From NCBI RefSeq assembly GCF_020102855.1, contig NZ_JADHZD010000012.1, positions 57,449 through 121,448 on the forward strand: a stretch of 64,000 nucleotides of DNA. Reading direction: 5' to 3'. The first letter of the stretch is position 1. Each line of letters begins with the position of its first letter. A program made the position numbers and the translations under genes. The DNA is from Nocardioides lacusdianchii (GTDB lineage Bacteria > Actinomycetota > Actinomycetes > Propionibacteriales > Nocardioidaceae). Positions 1 through 8,423 of this stretch are shown here, one piece after another. The notes below the pieces were generated by a model. It saw only the letters and a program-made list of their open reading frames with translations, ran no database searches and had not been told where the DNA came from.

Positions 1-2004
1 GCGCGTCACCTGGACCACGCTCGGGCGCGGACCGGCGAACGACCCCGCACCGGCGGGCGAGCCGGCCGGCACGTAGTCGGGGAATCGCGACTGCGGGGCG
101 GCGAAGGTGCCGTCCTCGCCGGGGTGCTGGACGGCGACGAACACCGAACCCTCGAGGTCACGGATGACCGGACCGCAGGTCTCTGCTCCCGCCGGCACGG
201 CGAGGAACTGCTGCACCCGGCCGCGCTCCGGGCCGTCGACGGGCACCTTGAAGAGGCCGTCGTTGAGCGCGATGGCAGCGGGCTGGCCGTCGGTGGAGAC
301 CCACAGGTTGCCGACGCTGTCGAAGGCGACGTTGTCGGGGCAGGAGATCGGGGAGACGGGCCCGGTCCAGCCGCCGAAGTAGCGCCCGGCCGACGCCGCG
401 TCCCCGCAGATCAGGATCAGGTTCCAGCTGAACGTGTCGAGCGTGTGGTCGCCGTTGGTCGGGACCATCTCGACGACGTGGCCGTCCTTGTTGGCGGGAC
501 GCGGGTTGGCCTCGTCCACCGCGGTGCGTGCCGTGTTGTTGGTGCACGCGACGTAGATCCGCCCGGTGTGCAGGCTGGGCTCGACGTCCTCGGGACGGTC
601 CATCTTGGTGGGCTGCACGGCGTCGGCCGCGAGCCGCGTGTAGACGAGCACCTGCTCGACGGAGAACCCCGGGACCATCGACTGGCCGTCCTTGGTGAGC
701 GGGATCCACTCGCCCGTGCCGTCGCTGACTCCGTCGCCGAGGCCGTCGCCGGTGAAGCGCGCCACCGACAGGTCGCCCTCGCTCATCAGCGACAAGTTGT
801 GCTTGCGGGCCTTCGGGCTGTTGCCGGGGCGCATCTTGTCGCGGGAGATGAACCGGTAGACGTAGTCGAAGCGCTCGTCGTCTCCCATGTAGGCCACGAC
901 GTGCCCGTCGGCGTTGACGATGACGGTGGCGCCCTCGTGCTTGAAGCGACCCATCGCCGTGTGCTTGACCGGCGTCGAGGTGGGGTCGCTCGCGTCCACC
1001 TCGATGATCCAGCCGAACCGGTTCGGCTCGTTCTTGTAGTCGGCGGTGGTGGCGTCCCATCGCGGGTCGACCGAGCGCCAGTTGCGTGCGTCGCCGTTCG
1101 CGCCCAGGCCGTAGCGGCCCTCCGGCGTGGTCGAGGCGCCACCGGTCGCCTTGAAGTACTGGTTGAAGTTCTCCTCGCCCGACAGGACCGTGCCCCACGG
1201 CGTGGTGCCGCCGGCGCAGTTGTTGAGCGTGCCGAGGACCGTGCGGCCGGTCGGGTCGGCCTTGGTCTTCAGCAGGTCGGACCCGGCGGCGGGACCGTCG
1301 ACGGCGAAGGGGGTGTCCATGGTGATGCGGCGGTTGAGCCGGGCTCCCGGGACGTAGGACCACACGTCGCCGCGCTTGCGGCGGGTCAGCTCGACGACCG
1401 ACATCCCGTGTGCGGCCATCGCGGTGCGGATGACCGTCTCTGCAGGCGTGCCGAGCGGGAACATGATGTTCTCGTTGGTGTACTCGTGGTTGCACACGAG
1501 CAGTGCACTGGTGCCGGAACGACCGGTCTCGATGATGTCGAGGTAGTCGTTGTTGTAGCCGAACTGCTTGGCCTGGGCCTCGGCCGACTGGTTCGCCGGG
1601 TCGAAGGCGGGGGCGCCCGGAATGATCGGATCGCCCCAGCGGATGATCGCGTCCCAGCGGTAGCCGACGGGCACCCGCATCGCGTCAAGCGTCCTCGCGG
1701 GCGGGTCGATGGGCGTGAAGGGGAGCTTGCGGGGCCGGCCGGAAGCCGTGCTGCCGGCTCCCGGGGAGGCGGCGGTCGGCGTCACGGTCACAGCCGTGAG
1801 GGCCGCGGCCGCGACGCCGGTCGCGACGACCGAGCGACGGCTGAGCGCGGTGGCAGCGATGTCGCGGAAGTACGACGTCTCAGTGGTGTTCGGGGCAGGG
1901 ACCGAGCAGGCGTCGCCGCAGCGGAGGTGGCAGGTGACGGGGCTGCGGTTGCCGTGCGTGCGGCCGACCATCGGGAGCAGGGTGCGGCTCTGGGGAGGAG
2001 TCAT
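1..2004 (-). CDS. PhoX family (DUF839) secreted alkaline phosphatase, 3' end cut by window edge
   Basis: 668 codons are visible from an ATG at 2004 and the frame is open to base 1, so only the extreme C-terminus is missing. The N-terminus reads SPVTCHLRCGDACS, typical of actinobacterial PhoX-like proteins. It is followed by a twin-arginine-like signal (SRRSVV, residues 55-60, then an Ala/Val-rich hydrophobic stretch). Further on come LVCNHEYTNENIMF and, near the end, EGSVFVAVQHPGEDG, both hallmarks of DUF839/PhoX. Members are Ca-dependent phosphomonoesterases exported by Tat to gain phosphate from organic esters. The next gene upstream on the same strand is another secreted phosphoesterase-type protein, about 140 bp away. 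The family call is secure; the substrate is inferred. Confidence 0.9.
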   Translation of the reverse strand, partial: MTPPQSRTLLPMVGRTHGNRSPVTCHLRCGDACSVPAPNTTETSYFRDIAATALSRRSVVATGVAAAALTAVTVTPTAASPGAGSTASGRPRKLPFTPIDPPARTLDAMRVPVGYRWDAIIRWGDPIIPGAPAFDPANQSAEAQAKQFGYNNDYLDIIETGRSGTSALLVCNHEYTNENIMFPLGTPAETVIRTAMAAHGMSVVELTRRKRGDVWSYVPGARLNRRITMDTPFAVDGPAAGSDLLKTKADPTGRTVLGTLNNCAGGTTPWGTVLSGEENFNQYFKATGGASTTPEGRYGLGANGDARNWRSVDPRWDATTADYKNEPNRFGWIIEVDASDPTSTPVKHTAMGRFKHEGATVIVNADGHVVAYMGDDERFDYVYRFISRDKMRPGNSPKARKHNLSLMSEGDLSVARFTGDGLGDGVSDGTGEWIPLTKDGQSMVPGFSVEQVLVYTRLAADAVQPTKMDRPEDVEPSLHTGRIYVACTNNTARTAVDEANPRPANKDGHVVEMVPTNGDHTLDTFSWNLILICGDAASAGRYFGGWTGPVSPISCPDNVAFDSVGNLWVSTDGQPAAIALNDGLFKVPVDGPERGRVQQFLAVPAGAETCGPVIRDLEGSVFVAVQHPGEDGTFAAPQSRFPDYVPAGSPAGAGSFAGPRPSVVQVTR

Positions 2005-2145
2005 GGGGGGACTTCCGAGAGGAGGGGTGGGCGGACCCCCCGACTCTCACCGTCCGTGTCGCCGTACGGAGGGCCGGCGGGTGGACGACGGGTGAACGTC
2101 ACCCGACCCCTCCGCGAAGTCGCCTTCTTCTCGGAGGACGTGTGC

Positions 2146-3432
2146 TCAGCGCCCGCGTGCTCCGTTGGGCCGCACGTCCACCCAGACCAGGCGGTGGTCG
2201 CTGGCGGGGAAGGGGAAGGTGCCGACGAGGCGGAACAGCGGGTCGTCCGACTCGGGCCAGAACACCCCTGCGTCACGCACCTTGGTGGAGCGGTCGGGCA
2301 GGACGTAGTCGGCGCGGAGGTTGCCGGGGCCGTTGGGCAGCGCGTCGGCGAAGTCCGCAGTGTCCTGTGCGGCCGGGCCGGTGTGACCGAGGTTGGCGGC
2401 GGCGTCGCGGGCGGCCGCCTCGACCGCCCCGGCCGAGGAGGGGTGCGGGTCGCGGACCCGCGGGTGGTCGAGCAGCTGGAGGATCGCGTCGTCGAAGGAG
2501 TCGCCGTCGAAGGGGTCGGCGTTCTGGTCGCCGGCGATCACGAAGCGGCTGCCGCGCGGCAGCCCGCCGTAGGTGCCCTCGTCGTCGTAGAGGTAGTCGG
2601 CGCGGTCGCTGACGTAGTCGGCCCACAGCCGGATCTCGTCGTGGTTGCGGGTGCCGTTGCGGTCCTCGGCGCCGTCGAAGGTGGGCGGCGTCGGGTGGGA
2701 GACGAGGAAGTGGACGGTGCGCCCGCCGACGCGGATCGGCACGTCCCAGTGCGACTTCGACGACAGGCGTACGGCGTCGAGCTCGGCGGGGGAGTACCAG
2801 TCCGCGGGCTCGGGCGTGGCCGGGTCGTCAGGCAGGACGGCACCCGGCATGTCCTTCCAGAGGAAGTCCTGGAAGGTGCGCACGTCGTCGGTGGCGATCG
2901 GGTGCTTGGAGTAGACGACCATGCCGTACTGGCCGGGGAAGGTGCCGAAGCCGAAGGCGTCGTTGCCGCCACCGACCGTGCCGCTGTTGTCGAGGTCGAG
3001 CCCGCTCGGGACGCCCGTGTTGACGGGAGCGACGTAGTAGTAGGGATAGTCGACCGGGGCGGCGCCGTTGTGCCCGACCTCGAGGTAGTTGTCGCGGAAC
3101 AGCTCCGCGGCGCGGCCGCCCTCGACGTAGTCGAACTCGTTGATCAGCAGCACGTCGGGGTCCGTGCGCTGGATCGTCTCCGCGACGGCCGCCGCCTGGG
3201 TGTTGCCGGGCGTGGAGAGGTCGCGCACCAGATCACCCTCGGCGAGCCGGTTGAGCGAGGCGTTGAAGGTCGCGAAGCGCACGTCGGCGGGCTTCGCGTT
3301 CCGGCCTGAGTCCGTGCCTGCGCCCGCGTTGGCAGGGGCGGTCAGCAGCGGGGCCGCGAGCCCGGCGACCGCGAGGGCGGCCGCGCCGGCAAGGGCGACG
3401 TGGGTGCGGGGGGACGTGGGCCGAGGACGCAT
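2146..3432 (-). CDS. Secreted endonuclease/exonuclease/phosphatase (EEP) family protein
   Basis: A 428-residue protein with an N-terminal signal peptide (hydrophobic Ala/Leu/Val stretch at about residues 12-36, then TAPANAGAG). The mature part begins with VRFATFNASLNRL, the EEP-fold first strand. It contains VLLINEFD (metal-binding Glu), FVIAGDQNADPFDGDS (catalytic Asp/Asn) and, close to the end, PASDHRLVWVDV (catalytic Asp-His). These are the fold's metal and catalytic positions. It is probably an extracellular phosphodiesterase or nuclease. It lies upstream of the PhoX gene on the same strand, which fits scavenging of phosphate from nucleic acids or esters, but no phosphate-control box was recognised. 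Confidence 0.85.
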   Translation of the reverse strand: MRPRPTSPRTHVALAGAAALAVAGLAAPLLTAPANAGAGTDSGRNAKPADVRFATFNASLNRLAEGDLVRDLSTPGNTQAAAVAETIQRTDPDVLLINEFDYVEGGRAAELFRDNYLEVGHNGAAPVDYPYYYVAPVNTGVPSGLDLDNSGTVGGGNDAFGFGTFPGQYGMVVYSKHPIATDDVRTFQDFLWKDMPGAVLPDDPATPEPADWYSPAELDAVRLSSKSHWDVPIRVGGRTVHFLVSHPTPPTFDGAEDRNGTRNHDEIRLWADYVSDRADYLYDDEGTYGGLPRGSRFVIAGDQNADPFDGDSFDDAILQLLDHPRVRDPHPSSAGAVEAAARDAAANLGHTGPAAQDTADFADALPNGPGNLRADYVLPDRSTKVRDAGVFWPESDDPLFRLVGTFPFPASDHRLVWVDVRPNGARGR

Positions 3433-3533
3433 GCGAGTACCTTCCGAGGGGGTCCGGCCAACCTACGACGGACCGCCGACACCGCGGAAGGTGGCCCGGC
3501 TGCTGTTGGCGCAGGTCTCACCCGGTGTTCACC

Positions 3534-4016
3534 TCACTCGACCTGCAGGATCACGCAGGCCCTGTCGAGCGAGTTCGCAGTGCAGAGCAGGTGGTCGCCG
3601 GTGGGGGCGTCGTCGGGTACGACGACGTTGTCGGGCCCGGTACCGACCACCCCGACGTCGGGCCAGCCCCTCCGCTCGGTGTCGTCGGCACGCCACCACG
3701 TGGGTTCGTGGGTGCCGGGCTCGCCCCAGTCAGACGTCAGGTATTGGTTTACGACCCAGTCCTTGCCCGTCCAGCGTGACAATGTGAACGCGACCCCGCG
3801 GACACGCTCGGACCCGAAGCGGAGCGCAACGCTCTCGCCCGGTGCGGCCGTGGCTGGAGTGACGGTCATCGTGCCGTCCCAACGAGGTTCAAGGGGTGGC
3901 GCAGTTGCGACGGACTCATCGGCTGAGGGGTCGCTCGCCGTTCGGCTGGTGGTTCCGGAGTCGACACAACCGCCGAGGGCGGCAGCAGCCAGGAAGGCGT
4001 GCGGGGCGAGGCGCAT
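3534..4016 (-). CDS. Small putative lipoprotein of unknown function
   Basis: The ATG at 4016 is preferred because it gives a clean lipoprotein signal: MRLAPHAFLAAAALGGC, with lipobox ALGGC about residue 17. An upstream in-frame start at 4055 would add a non-signal extension. The mature protein is about 143 residues, with a Ser/Thr-rich linker and then a compact domain with many Trp residues. A central TVTPATAAPGESVALRF segment looks like a beta-sandwich strand pair. No family was recognised. It lies 19 bp downstream of the cytidylyltransferase-like gene on the same strand. Confidence 0.65.
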   Translation of the reverse strand: MRLAPHAFLAAAALGGCVDSGTTSRTASDPSADESVATAPPLEPRWDGTMTVTPATAAPGESVALRFGSERVRGVAFTLSRWTGKDWVVNQYLTSDWGEPGTHEPTWWRADDTERRGWPDVGVVGTGPDNVVVPDDAPTGDHLLCTANSLDRACVILQVE

Positions 4017-4035
4017 GTGGGTCGGACGCCAGATC

Positions 4036-4488
4036 TCAGCCACGGGATCCCTCACTCGACCGCTCGAGGACGCGCTGGATCACCTGCGTGGTGGAGAGGT
4101 CGCCGGTGCGCTCGACGAGGACCAGCGTCCCGCGCTCGACAGCAGGACCGTAGATGGACGCTGCGCCGTCGAGGTCGAGGTCGTCGCCATGCACGACGGT
4201 CGTGATCGCGTGCTCGTCGAGGAAGCGCTCGTCGACCACGAAGGGTGCGTCCGCGACCACCTCGTCGACGTACCGGCACGACTCGATGACGGCCACCCGC
4301 TCGGCCAGGGTCATGACGGGCAGGCGCTTGTAGGCGGCGGTCGTCTCGTCGCCGAGGACGCCGACGACGAGGTGGTCCCCGTGGTTGCGTGCCTCCCGCA
4401 GCAGCGCGACGTGACCTGCGTGGAACAGGTCGCCGACCATGTCGACGTAGACGCGTCGTGCCGGGTGATCGGGTGTCTCGGTGCCCAT
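4036..4488 (-). CDS. Cytidylyltransferase-like nucleotidyltransferase (HxGH family)
   Basis: A 150-residue protein starting MGTETPDHPARRVYVDMVG. It carries GDLFHAGHVALLREA (HxGH nucleotide-binding motif, about residues 23-27) and the strand-turn HLVVGVLGDE that follows in TagD/choline-phosphate cytidylyltransferase-type enzymes. The usual C-terminal ISTTxxI/RTxGISTT signature is degenerate, reading RTGDLSTTQVIQRVLER. Family members transfer CMP from CTP to a phosphorylated alcohol such as glycerol-3-phosphate, ethanolamine-P or choline-P. The substrate cannot be assigned here. A copy of a dispersed repeat lies about 100-150 bp upstream. Confidence 0.75.
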   Translation of the reverse strand: MGTETPDHPARRVYVDMVGDLFHAGHVALLREARNHGDHLVVGVLGDETTAAYKRLPVMTLAERVAVIESCRYVDEVVADAPFVVDERFLDEHAITTVVHGDDLDLDGAASIYGPAVERGTLVLVERTGDLSTTQVIQRVLERSSEGSRG

Positions 4489-4586
4489 GGTGCTCCTGAC
4501 GTCTGCCTTGGTGCTGAGGGCTCTGTTGTACGCCTCTCGGCGGTGCATTGCACCCGCGCTGTTCGATGGGCCGAGCCTCCTTCCCC

Positions 4587-4634
4587 GGTGGTCGAGTAGC
4601 CGAGCGAGGGACGAGCGGAGGCGTATCGAGACCC
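4587..4634. repeat. Dispersed intergenic repeat, copy R1
   Basis: GGTGGTCGAGTAGCCGAGCG begins the element, which ends TATCGAGACC. The same words appear in inverted orientation at 6641-6712, and a related palindromic unit lies inside the DUF222 gene at 5528-5563. The units bracket and enter that gene. It resembles a REP-like repeat of Nocardioides-type genomes. Confidence 0.7.
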
Positions 4635-4693
4635 CTCCACAGGACGCCGCCGGCTCGACGCCGTTGTCGGACCGTTCCCCTAGAGTCGAACGC

Positions 4694-6154
4694 ATGATCG
4701 AGGCGGCGGAAGCAGGAGGAGAAGCCGGGGCAGACGCCCTCGGCCCCGCAGCCCTGCTCGCCTCGATCCGCTCGGCCCGCAGCGTTGAAGACGCTGCCGC
4801 CGCGGAGCAGCTCGACCTCGCCGCCCGCTGGGCCGACCTCCACCCGCCCGAGTCGATCCACAGCGCGGCGTCGTTCACGGTGGCGGGGTGCGAGCGCGAG
4901 GAGCCCATCGCCGGACCCGGTACGCCGCTGGTCGCGGAGTTCTGCGTCGCCGAGCTCGGCACCGTCCTCGGCATCAGCTCGGTGTCGGCGAAGAAGCTCG
5001 TCGGCCACGCCCTCGAGCTGCGCCACCGCCTGCCGCGGCTTTGGTCCCAGGTCCACGCCGGGCGGGTGCCGGCGTGGCGGGCCCGTGCGGTCGCCGAAGC
5101 CACGATCCACTCCACCCCGGCCCTCACTGTTGAGGCGGCGCGGTTCGTGGACGCGCAGGTCGCCGCCGTCGCCGGCAAGATCGGCCCCGCGCAGCTGGAC
5201 CGCCTCGTGGCGGAGACGATCAAGCGGTTCGACCTCGCCGAGTTGGATCCTGCGGCTGATCCCGAGGACGGGTACCTGCACGTCGACCCGCGCCACGTGA
5301 CGATCCACGACGAGGACGTGCACTTCGCTGGGACTGTGCGGCTCGAGGCCGAGGTCGACCTCGCGGACGGCCTCGACCTCCACCAGGCCCTCGCTCACGG
5401 CGCCGCCCTTCAGAAGGCCCTCGGTTCGCAGGAGTCTCTCGACGCACGGCGGGCCAAGGCGCTCGGTGACCTAGCCCGGACGCAGACCGCGCTCGACCTC
5501 GTCCACCGGGGCCAGACCGCCGGCACTGGTGTCGAGGCTCGCTCCGCTCGCACCTCAACCACCGAAGCCGGGCCGGACCTCCCCACCGCCCGCGCGGTCG
5601 TGCTCCACGCCCACTTCGACGCCAGCCTCGCCGGCGACACCACCGTCTTCGGGCCCACCGGGCGTCTCGAGGAAGGCCAGCGTCTCCTCCTGCTCGAGCA
5701 GCTCAAGTCGTGGTGCGGCGACTCGCGCACCAGGGTCACGGTCAAGCCGGTCATCGACCTCAACCAGGAGAAGGCGGCGCCGGGTTATGAGATCCCGGAC
5801 CGCATCCGGGAGCACGTGGCCCTCCGCGACCGCACCTGCGTGTTCCCGTTCTGCGGTCGACCGGCGCGGGGGTGCGACGTCGACCACGTCATCGAGTACG
5901 ACCACGACGCCGAGGCAGAAGGTCGACCCCAGCCCGGACCCACGGAGACCGAGAACCTGGGCGCGTTGTGCCGGTTCCACCACCGGCTCAAGACCCACTC
6001 CGCCTGGCGCTACGACATGGTCGCGCCCGGAGTGTTCGAGTGGACCTCGCCTCATGGTCACAGTTACCGCCGCGACCGTGACGGCACCACCGCGCTCGAC
6101 CCACCCGACCCACTCGACCCCGGTCCACCCCGGATCCCGTCACCGCGAAGATGA
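4694..6154 (+). CDS. DUF222 (13E12-type) protein with C-terminal HNH endonuclease domain
   Basis: A 486-residue protein. The N-terminal two thirds is the helical DUF222 region typical of large actinobacterial 13E12 families (FCVAELGTVLGISSVSAKKL, then WRARAVAEATIHSTP). The C-terminus holds an HNH module: CVFPFCGRPARGCDVDHVIEY, then LGALCRFHHRLKTH, with paired Cys residues and the catalytic DH and HH. The ATG at 4694 fits the start of the conserved N-terminus. Residues about 279-290 (GVEARSARTSTT) are the translation of a dispersed repeat (5528-5563) sitting in frame in the linker before the second half. These genes are abundant and mobile-looking in actinomycetes, and their biological role is not established. 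Confidence 0.9.
   Translation: MIEAAEAGGEAGADALGPAALLASIRSARSVEDAAAAEQLDLAARWADLHPPESIHSAASFTVAGCEREEPIAGPGTPLVAEFCVAELGTVLGISSVSAKKLVGHALELRHRLPRLWSQVHAGRVPAWRARAVAEATIHSTPALTVEAARFVDAQVAAVAGKIGPAQLDRLVAETIKRFDLAELDPAADPEDGYLHVDPRHVTIHDEDVHFAGTVRLEAEVDLADGLDLHQALAHGAALQKALGSQESLDARRAKALGDLARTQTALDLVHRGQTAGTGVEARSARTSTTEAGPDLPTARAVVLHAHFDASLAGDTTVFGPTGRLEEGQRLLLLEQLKSWCGDSRTRVTVKPVIDLNQEKAAPGYEIPDRIREHVALRDRTCVFPFCGRPARGCDVDHVIEYDHDAEAEGRPQPGPTETENLGALCRFHHRLKTHSAWRYDMVAPGVFEWTSPHGHSYRRDRDGTTALDPPDPLDPGPPRIPSPRR
5528..5563. repeat. Repeat unit embedded in the DUF222/HNH coding sequence, copy R3
   Basis: A GGTGTCGAGGCTCGCTCCGC-type unit ending CACCTCAACCACC. It is 36 bp, a multiple of three, and adds twelve residues in frame. 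The inner CGAG/GCTCG and GGTG/CACC words are palindromic, and the wording is related to the flanking copies at 4587-4634 and 6641-6712. Confidence 0.6.
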
Positions 6155-6166
6155 CCCCGCCCCACA

Positions 6167-6191
6167 CCCCGCCACACACGAGGAGGCGGGG
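6167..6191 (+). terminator. Possible rho-independent-like hairpin after the DUF222 gene
   Basis: CCCCGCC (6167-6173) pairs with GGCGGGG (6185-6191) around an 11-nt loop, 13 nt after the DUF222 stop. There is no T-tract, as is common for high-GC actinomycete terminators. A second CCCCGCC at 6155-6161 could pair alternatively. It would also serve the converging gene at 6233. Confidence 0.45.
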
Positions 6192-6232
6192 CCACAGGCA
6201 TGCCCGCGAGCCCATCCGTCGGCGAGACGTGG

Positions 6233-6610
6233 TCAGCCATCGGGGCGTGGGCCGGCATGGCCGGCGAGGCACAGCCATCCGCCGGCGTTTCGCACCCAGA
6301 CCTGGGTCATCGGCATCCGGAAGGTCTCGGGCTCGCCGTCAGCAGCCAGCACCACGTCGGCCACTTCCGCGTGCAGCACGGCGGTGTCGCCGACGACCAC
6401 GACGTGGGGGTCCACGAGGGACTGGGACCGCCACACGGTCGTGCCTCCGGTGTTGCGCGCCACGTACTCAGCCCGGTCGAATATCTGGCCCGTGTGGGTC
6501 GTCCAGTGGAAGTCCGGGTGGAGCAGGGCGAGCAGCTCGCCGGCATCGCCGCGGGCGAGAGCAGCGGCCCGTGCCTCGGCGGCGTTGATGACGGCAGCCC
6601 GGTCGTCCAT
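6233..6610 (-). CDS. SnoaL-like / DUF4440 family protein
   Basis: A 125-residue NTF2-fold protein: an N-terminal helix pair (AVINAAEARAAALARGD), then LLALLHPDFHWTTHTG and a C-terminal strand block FRMPMTQVWVRNAGGWLCL. This is the layout of small SnoaL/DUF4440 proteins, which are enzymes, steroid-isomerase-like proteins or ligand binders. The function is unknown. It stands alone, converging with the DUF222 gene and followed upstream by repeat copy R2. Confidence 0.75.
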   Translation of the reverse strand: MDDRAAVINAAEARAAALARGDAGELLALLHPDFHWTTHTGQIFDRAEYVARNTGGTTVWRSQSLVDPHVVVVGDTAVLHAEVADVVLAADGEPETFRMPMTQVWVRNAGGWLCLAGHAGPRPDG

Positions 6611-6622
6611 GGCGACATGGTG

Positions 6623-7048
6623 TCACCGGCGACGGGGAAGGGTCTCGATACGCCCGCTCGTCCCTCGCGGGCTACTCGACCAGCGAGCGGGCGCTGGGCT
6701 ACTCGACCGGCGAAGACGGGTCTTGCGCAGCGGCGGCGGTTCCTCGGGCGGCGTGCAGACCAGGCGGACGTCGTCCAGGTTGCCGATGTCTCCCTCCACC
6801 CGGCACCGGCTCTCGCGGCCGTCGACGGTGACCTCGTGCTTCCGGCGGTAGCTCTCGAAGGTGATGTCGGCGGCGTACTTGTCGTTGAGCGCCTGCTCGA
6901 TGTCGGATTCCGTGTTGAGCGAGGCGACGAACACAGCGAGCCCGCCGAGGCTCAGGAGGACCCAGGCGACGAGGCCTGCGACGACGTACGTGCCTCACCG
7001 GGACCTCGGTCGACCGGACGGGGCGGGGGAGGCGTTCACGCGGGCCAT
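6623..7048 (-). pseudogene. Small membrane-anchored protein gene with an in-frame TGA near its 5' end
   Basis: An ATG at 7048 opens MARVNASPAPSGRPRSR. It then meets TGA at 6997-6995, and the same frame continues as a convincing transmembrane segment (GTYVVAGLVAWVLLSLGGLA) and an extracytoplasmic domain containing SDIEQALNDKYAADITFES and CRVEGDIGNLDDVRLVC. A CGA or TGG codon mutated to TGA would explain it. The alternative is a shorter gene from the GTG at 6934, but that would lose most of the membrane anchor. The C-terminus runs into repeat copy R2, whose translation forms the last 30 or so residues. The domain faintly resembles DUF4333-type proteins; I do not assign it. Confidence 0.5.
6641..6712. 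repeat. Dispersed repeat, copy R2 (inverted relative to R1)
   Basis: GGTCTCGATACGCCCGCTCG... through GGCTACTCGACCAGCG is the reverse-complement counterpart of the element at 4587-4634. It is followed by a second partial unit, GGCTACTCGACCGGCG, at 6697-6712. It overlaps the 3' end of the neighbouring membrane-protein gene. Confidence 0.7.
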
Positions 7049-7101
7049 CCTGACGGTCGCGACGACCGGCCTCGACGACGGGTCGGTGCGGGCTGCCTGA
7101 C

Positions 7102-7728
7102 ATGCTGGCGCGCGTGATCCCCAGCCCGCGCCGTACGGCGATGCTCCTGATCGGCTGCGTCGTGCTCGGGACGGGAGTGGCGATGCTGCTGGCCGCGGAC
7201 CTGGGTTCGGACGGCTACTCCACCCTCGTCAACGGCCTCACGCTCACGAGCGGCGTGGCCTTCTGGATCGTCAACCTCGTCGTGGGTGCGGTCTTCGTGA
7301 CGATGGCGATGCTGCGCAAGGTCATCCCGGGCATCGGCACGGTCGTGCAGGTCGTCCTGGTCGGGGTGGTGGTCGACGTGGCCCTCGGGTTGATGACGAC
7401 GCCCGACGCGCTGGTCTGGCGGATCGTGCTGCTGGCGGCCGCCTTCCCGGTGCTCGCGATCGGCATCGCGCTCTACCTCGGCAGCCACACCGGCGCCGGA
7501 CCCGCCGAGGCCGCGGCCCTGGCCTGGGACCCGCCGGTGGCGTTCAGGTGGACCTACAGCATCGTCCAGGGCGGGGGAGCGATCGGCGGCTGGCTGCTGG
7601 GTGCCACCGTCGGCGCGGGCACGCTCGCGGTGATCTTCCTCCTCGGTCCTGCGGTGGACCTGACCGCCCGGATGATGAGGATCGATCTCCACCAGACGAC
7701 GGATCCGGTGGGCCAGGACGCCGCCTAG
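7102..7728 (+). CDS. YczE-like integral membrane protein
   Basis: A 208-residue protein with about five hydrophobic segments (MLLIGCVVLGTGVAMLLAAD, FWIVNLVVGAVFVTMAML, VVQVVLVGVVVDVALGL, IVLLAAAFPVLAIGIALYLG, GAIGGWLLGATVGAGTLAVI). The pattern GxGxAxxxxADLGSDGYSTLVNGL after the first helix and LGSHTGAGPAEA later match the YczE/YitT-like family of uncharacterised membrane proteins. The last 70 or so bases of this gene were copied with the downstream GPP34 gene when it duplicated. The stop codon is only 10 bp from the GPP34 start, so the two are probably co-transcribed. Confidence 0.75.
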   Translation: MLARVIPSPRRTAMLLIGCVVLGTGVAMLLAADLGSDGYSTLVNGLTLTSGVAFWIVNLVVGAVFVTMAMLRKVIPGIGTVVQVVLVGVVVDVALGLMTTPDALVWRIVLLAAAFPVLAIGIALYLGSHTGAGPAEAAALAWDPPVAFRWTYSIVQGGGAIGGWLLGATVGAGTLAVIFLLGPAVDLTARMMRIDLHQTTDPVGQDAA

Positions 7729-8423
7729 CGTGGCAGGCATGTTGATCGCCGAAGAGCTCTTCCTCCTCCTGCGACGCGACGACGGCAAGCCGGAGAGCGC
7801 CATGGCCCACCGCGGCTACGGCTTCGCCGCGGCGTTGCTCACCGACCTCGTCGTCGCCGGGCGCGTCACGCTCAGCGACGACAAGGACCCGCGCATGTCG
7901 GTCCTGCGAGCAGGTCCGGTCGGGCACCCCGCGCTCGACGCCGCGATGACCCGTCTCGAGGCGCGCGACGGCAAGAAGCTGTCCTCCCTCGTGACGGACG
8001 GCAAGCTGGCCCGCGAGGCCGAGCTTGCCGAGGCGCTGCGAGCGGCGGGCGTGATCAGGATCGAGGAGAAGCGCGTCCTGGGGCTGGTGCCCGAGGCCTA
8101 CCCGGTCGTCGACCCCGAGCCCGAGCGGCGCGTGCGCGAACGGCTGCGCACGGTGCTCCTCGGCGGCACCCCCTCGACGGGCGACGCCGCGCTGCTCGCC
8201 ATCCTCCAGGGACTCGGCATCGCCCCGAAGGTGCTGGAGGACGAGAAGGGCGTCCTGGTCAAGAAGGAGCTCGCCCAGCGCATCGAGGAGGCGTCCGGCG
8301 ACGTCGCGACCGGCGACGCGGTGGGCAAGGCGGTTGCGGCGATGAACACCGCCATGATGACCGCGGTCATCCTGCCGATCGTGGTGTCCGGCAGCTAGGC
8401 GCCCACCCGTCTCGCAGCCGACG
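7661..8423. repeat. 763-bp tandem duplication unit, copy 1 (copy 2 starts near 8424)
   Basis: Bases around 7698 (GACGGATCCGG) recur at 8461, and the GPP34 starts at 7739 and 8502 have the same 763-bp offset. The copied segment includes the GCCGCCTAGCGTGGCAGGCA junction of the YczE-like gene end and GPP34 start. Similarity reaches back to about 7661, so the unit carried the 3' tail of the membrane-protein gene with a whole GPP34 gene. Confidence 0.75.
7739..8398 (+). CDS. GPP34 (GOLPH3/VPS74-like) family phosphoprotein, copy 1
   Basis: 219 residues beginning MLIAEELFLLLRRDDGKPE, the canonical GPP34 start. It continues with RGYGFAAALLTDLVVAGRVTL, VGHPALDAAMTRLE and a helical C-terminal half (AALLAILQGLGIAPKVL). 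Eukaryotic relatives bind phosphatidylinositol-4-phosphate on Golgi membranes. Actinobacterial members are widespread and of unknown role. A GTG nine bases upstream is also possible, but the ATG matches the family. It is co-oriented with the YczE-like gene and with a paralogue downstream. Confidence 0.9.
   Translation: MLIAEELFLLLRRDDGKPESAMAHRGYGFAAALLTDLVVAGRVTLSDDKDPRMSVLRAGPVGHPALDAAMTRLEARDGKKLSSLVTDGKLAREAELAEALRAAGVIRIEEKRVLGLVPEAYPVVDPEPERRVRERLRTVLLGGTPSTGDAALLAILQGLGIAPKVLEDEKGVLVKKELAQRIEEASGDVATGDAVGKAVAAMNTAMMTAVILPIVVSGS

Noticed and set aside
124..3309. A 1061-codon open frame on the plus strand
   Set aside because: It is antisense to the PhoX and EEP-family genes, is Val/Gly/Asp/Arg-rich with no domain, and arises from GC-rich codon bias on the opposite strand.
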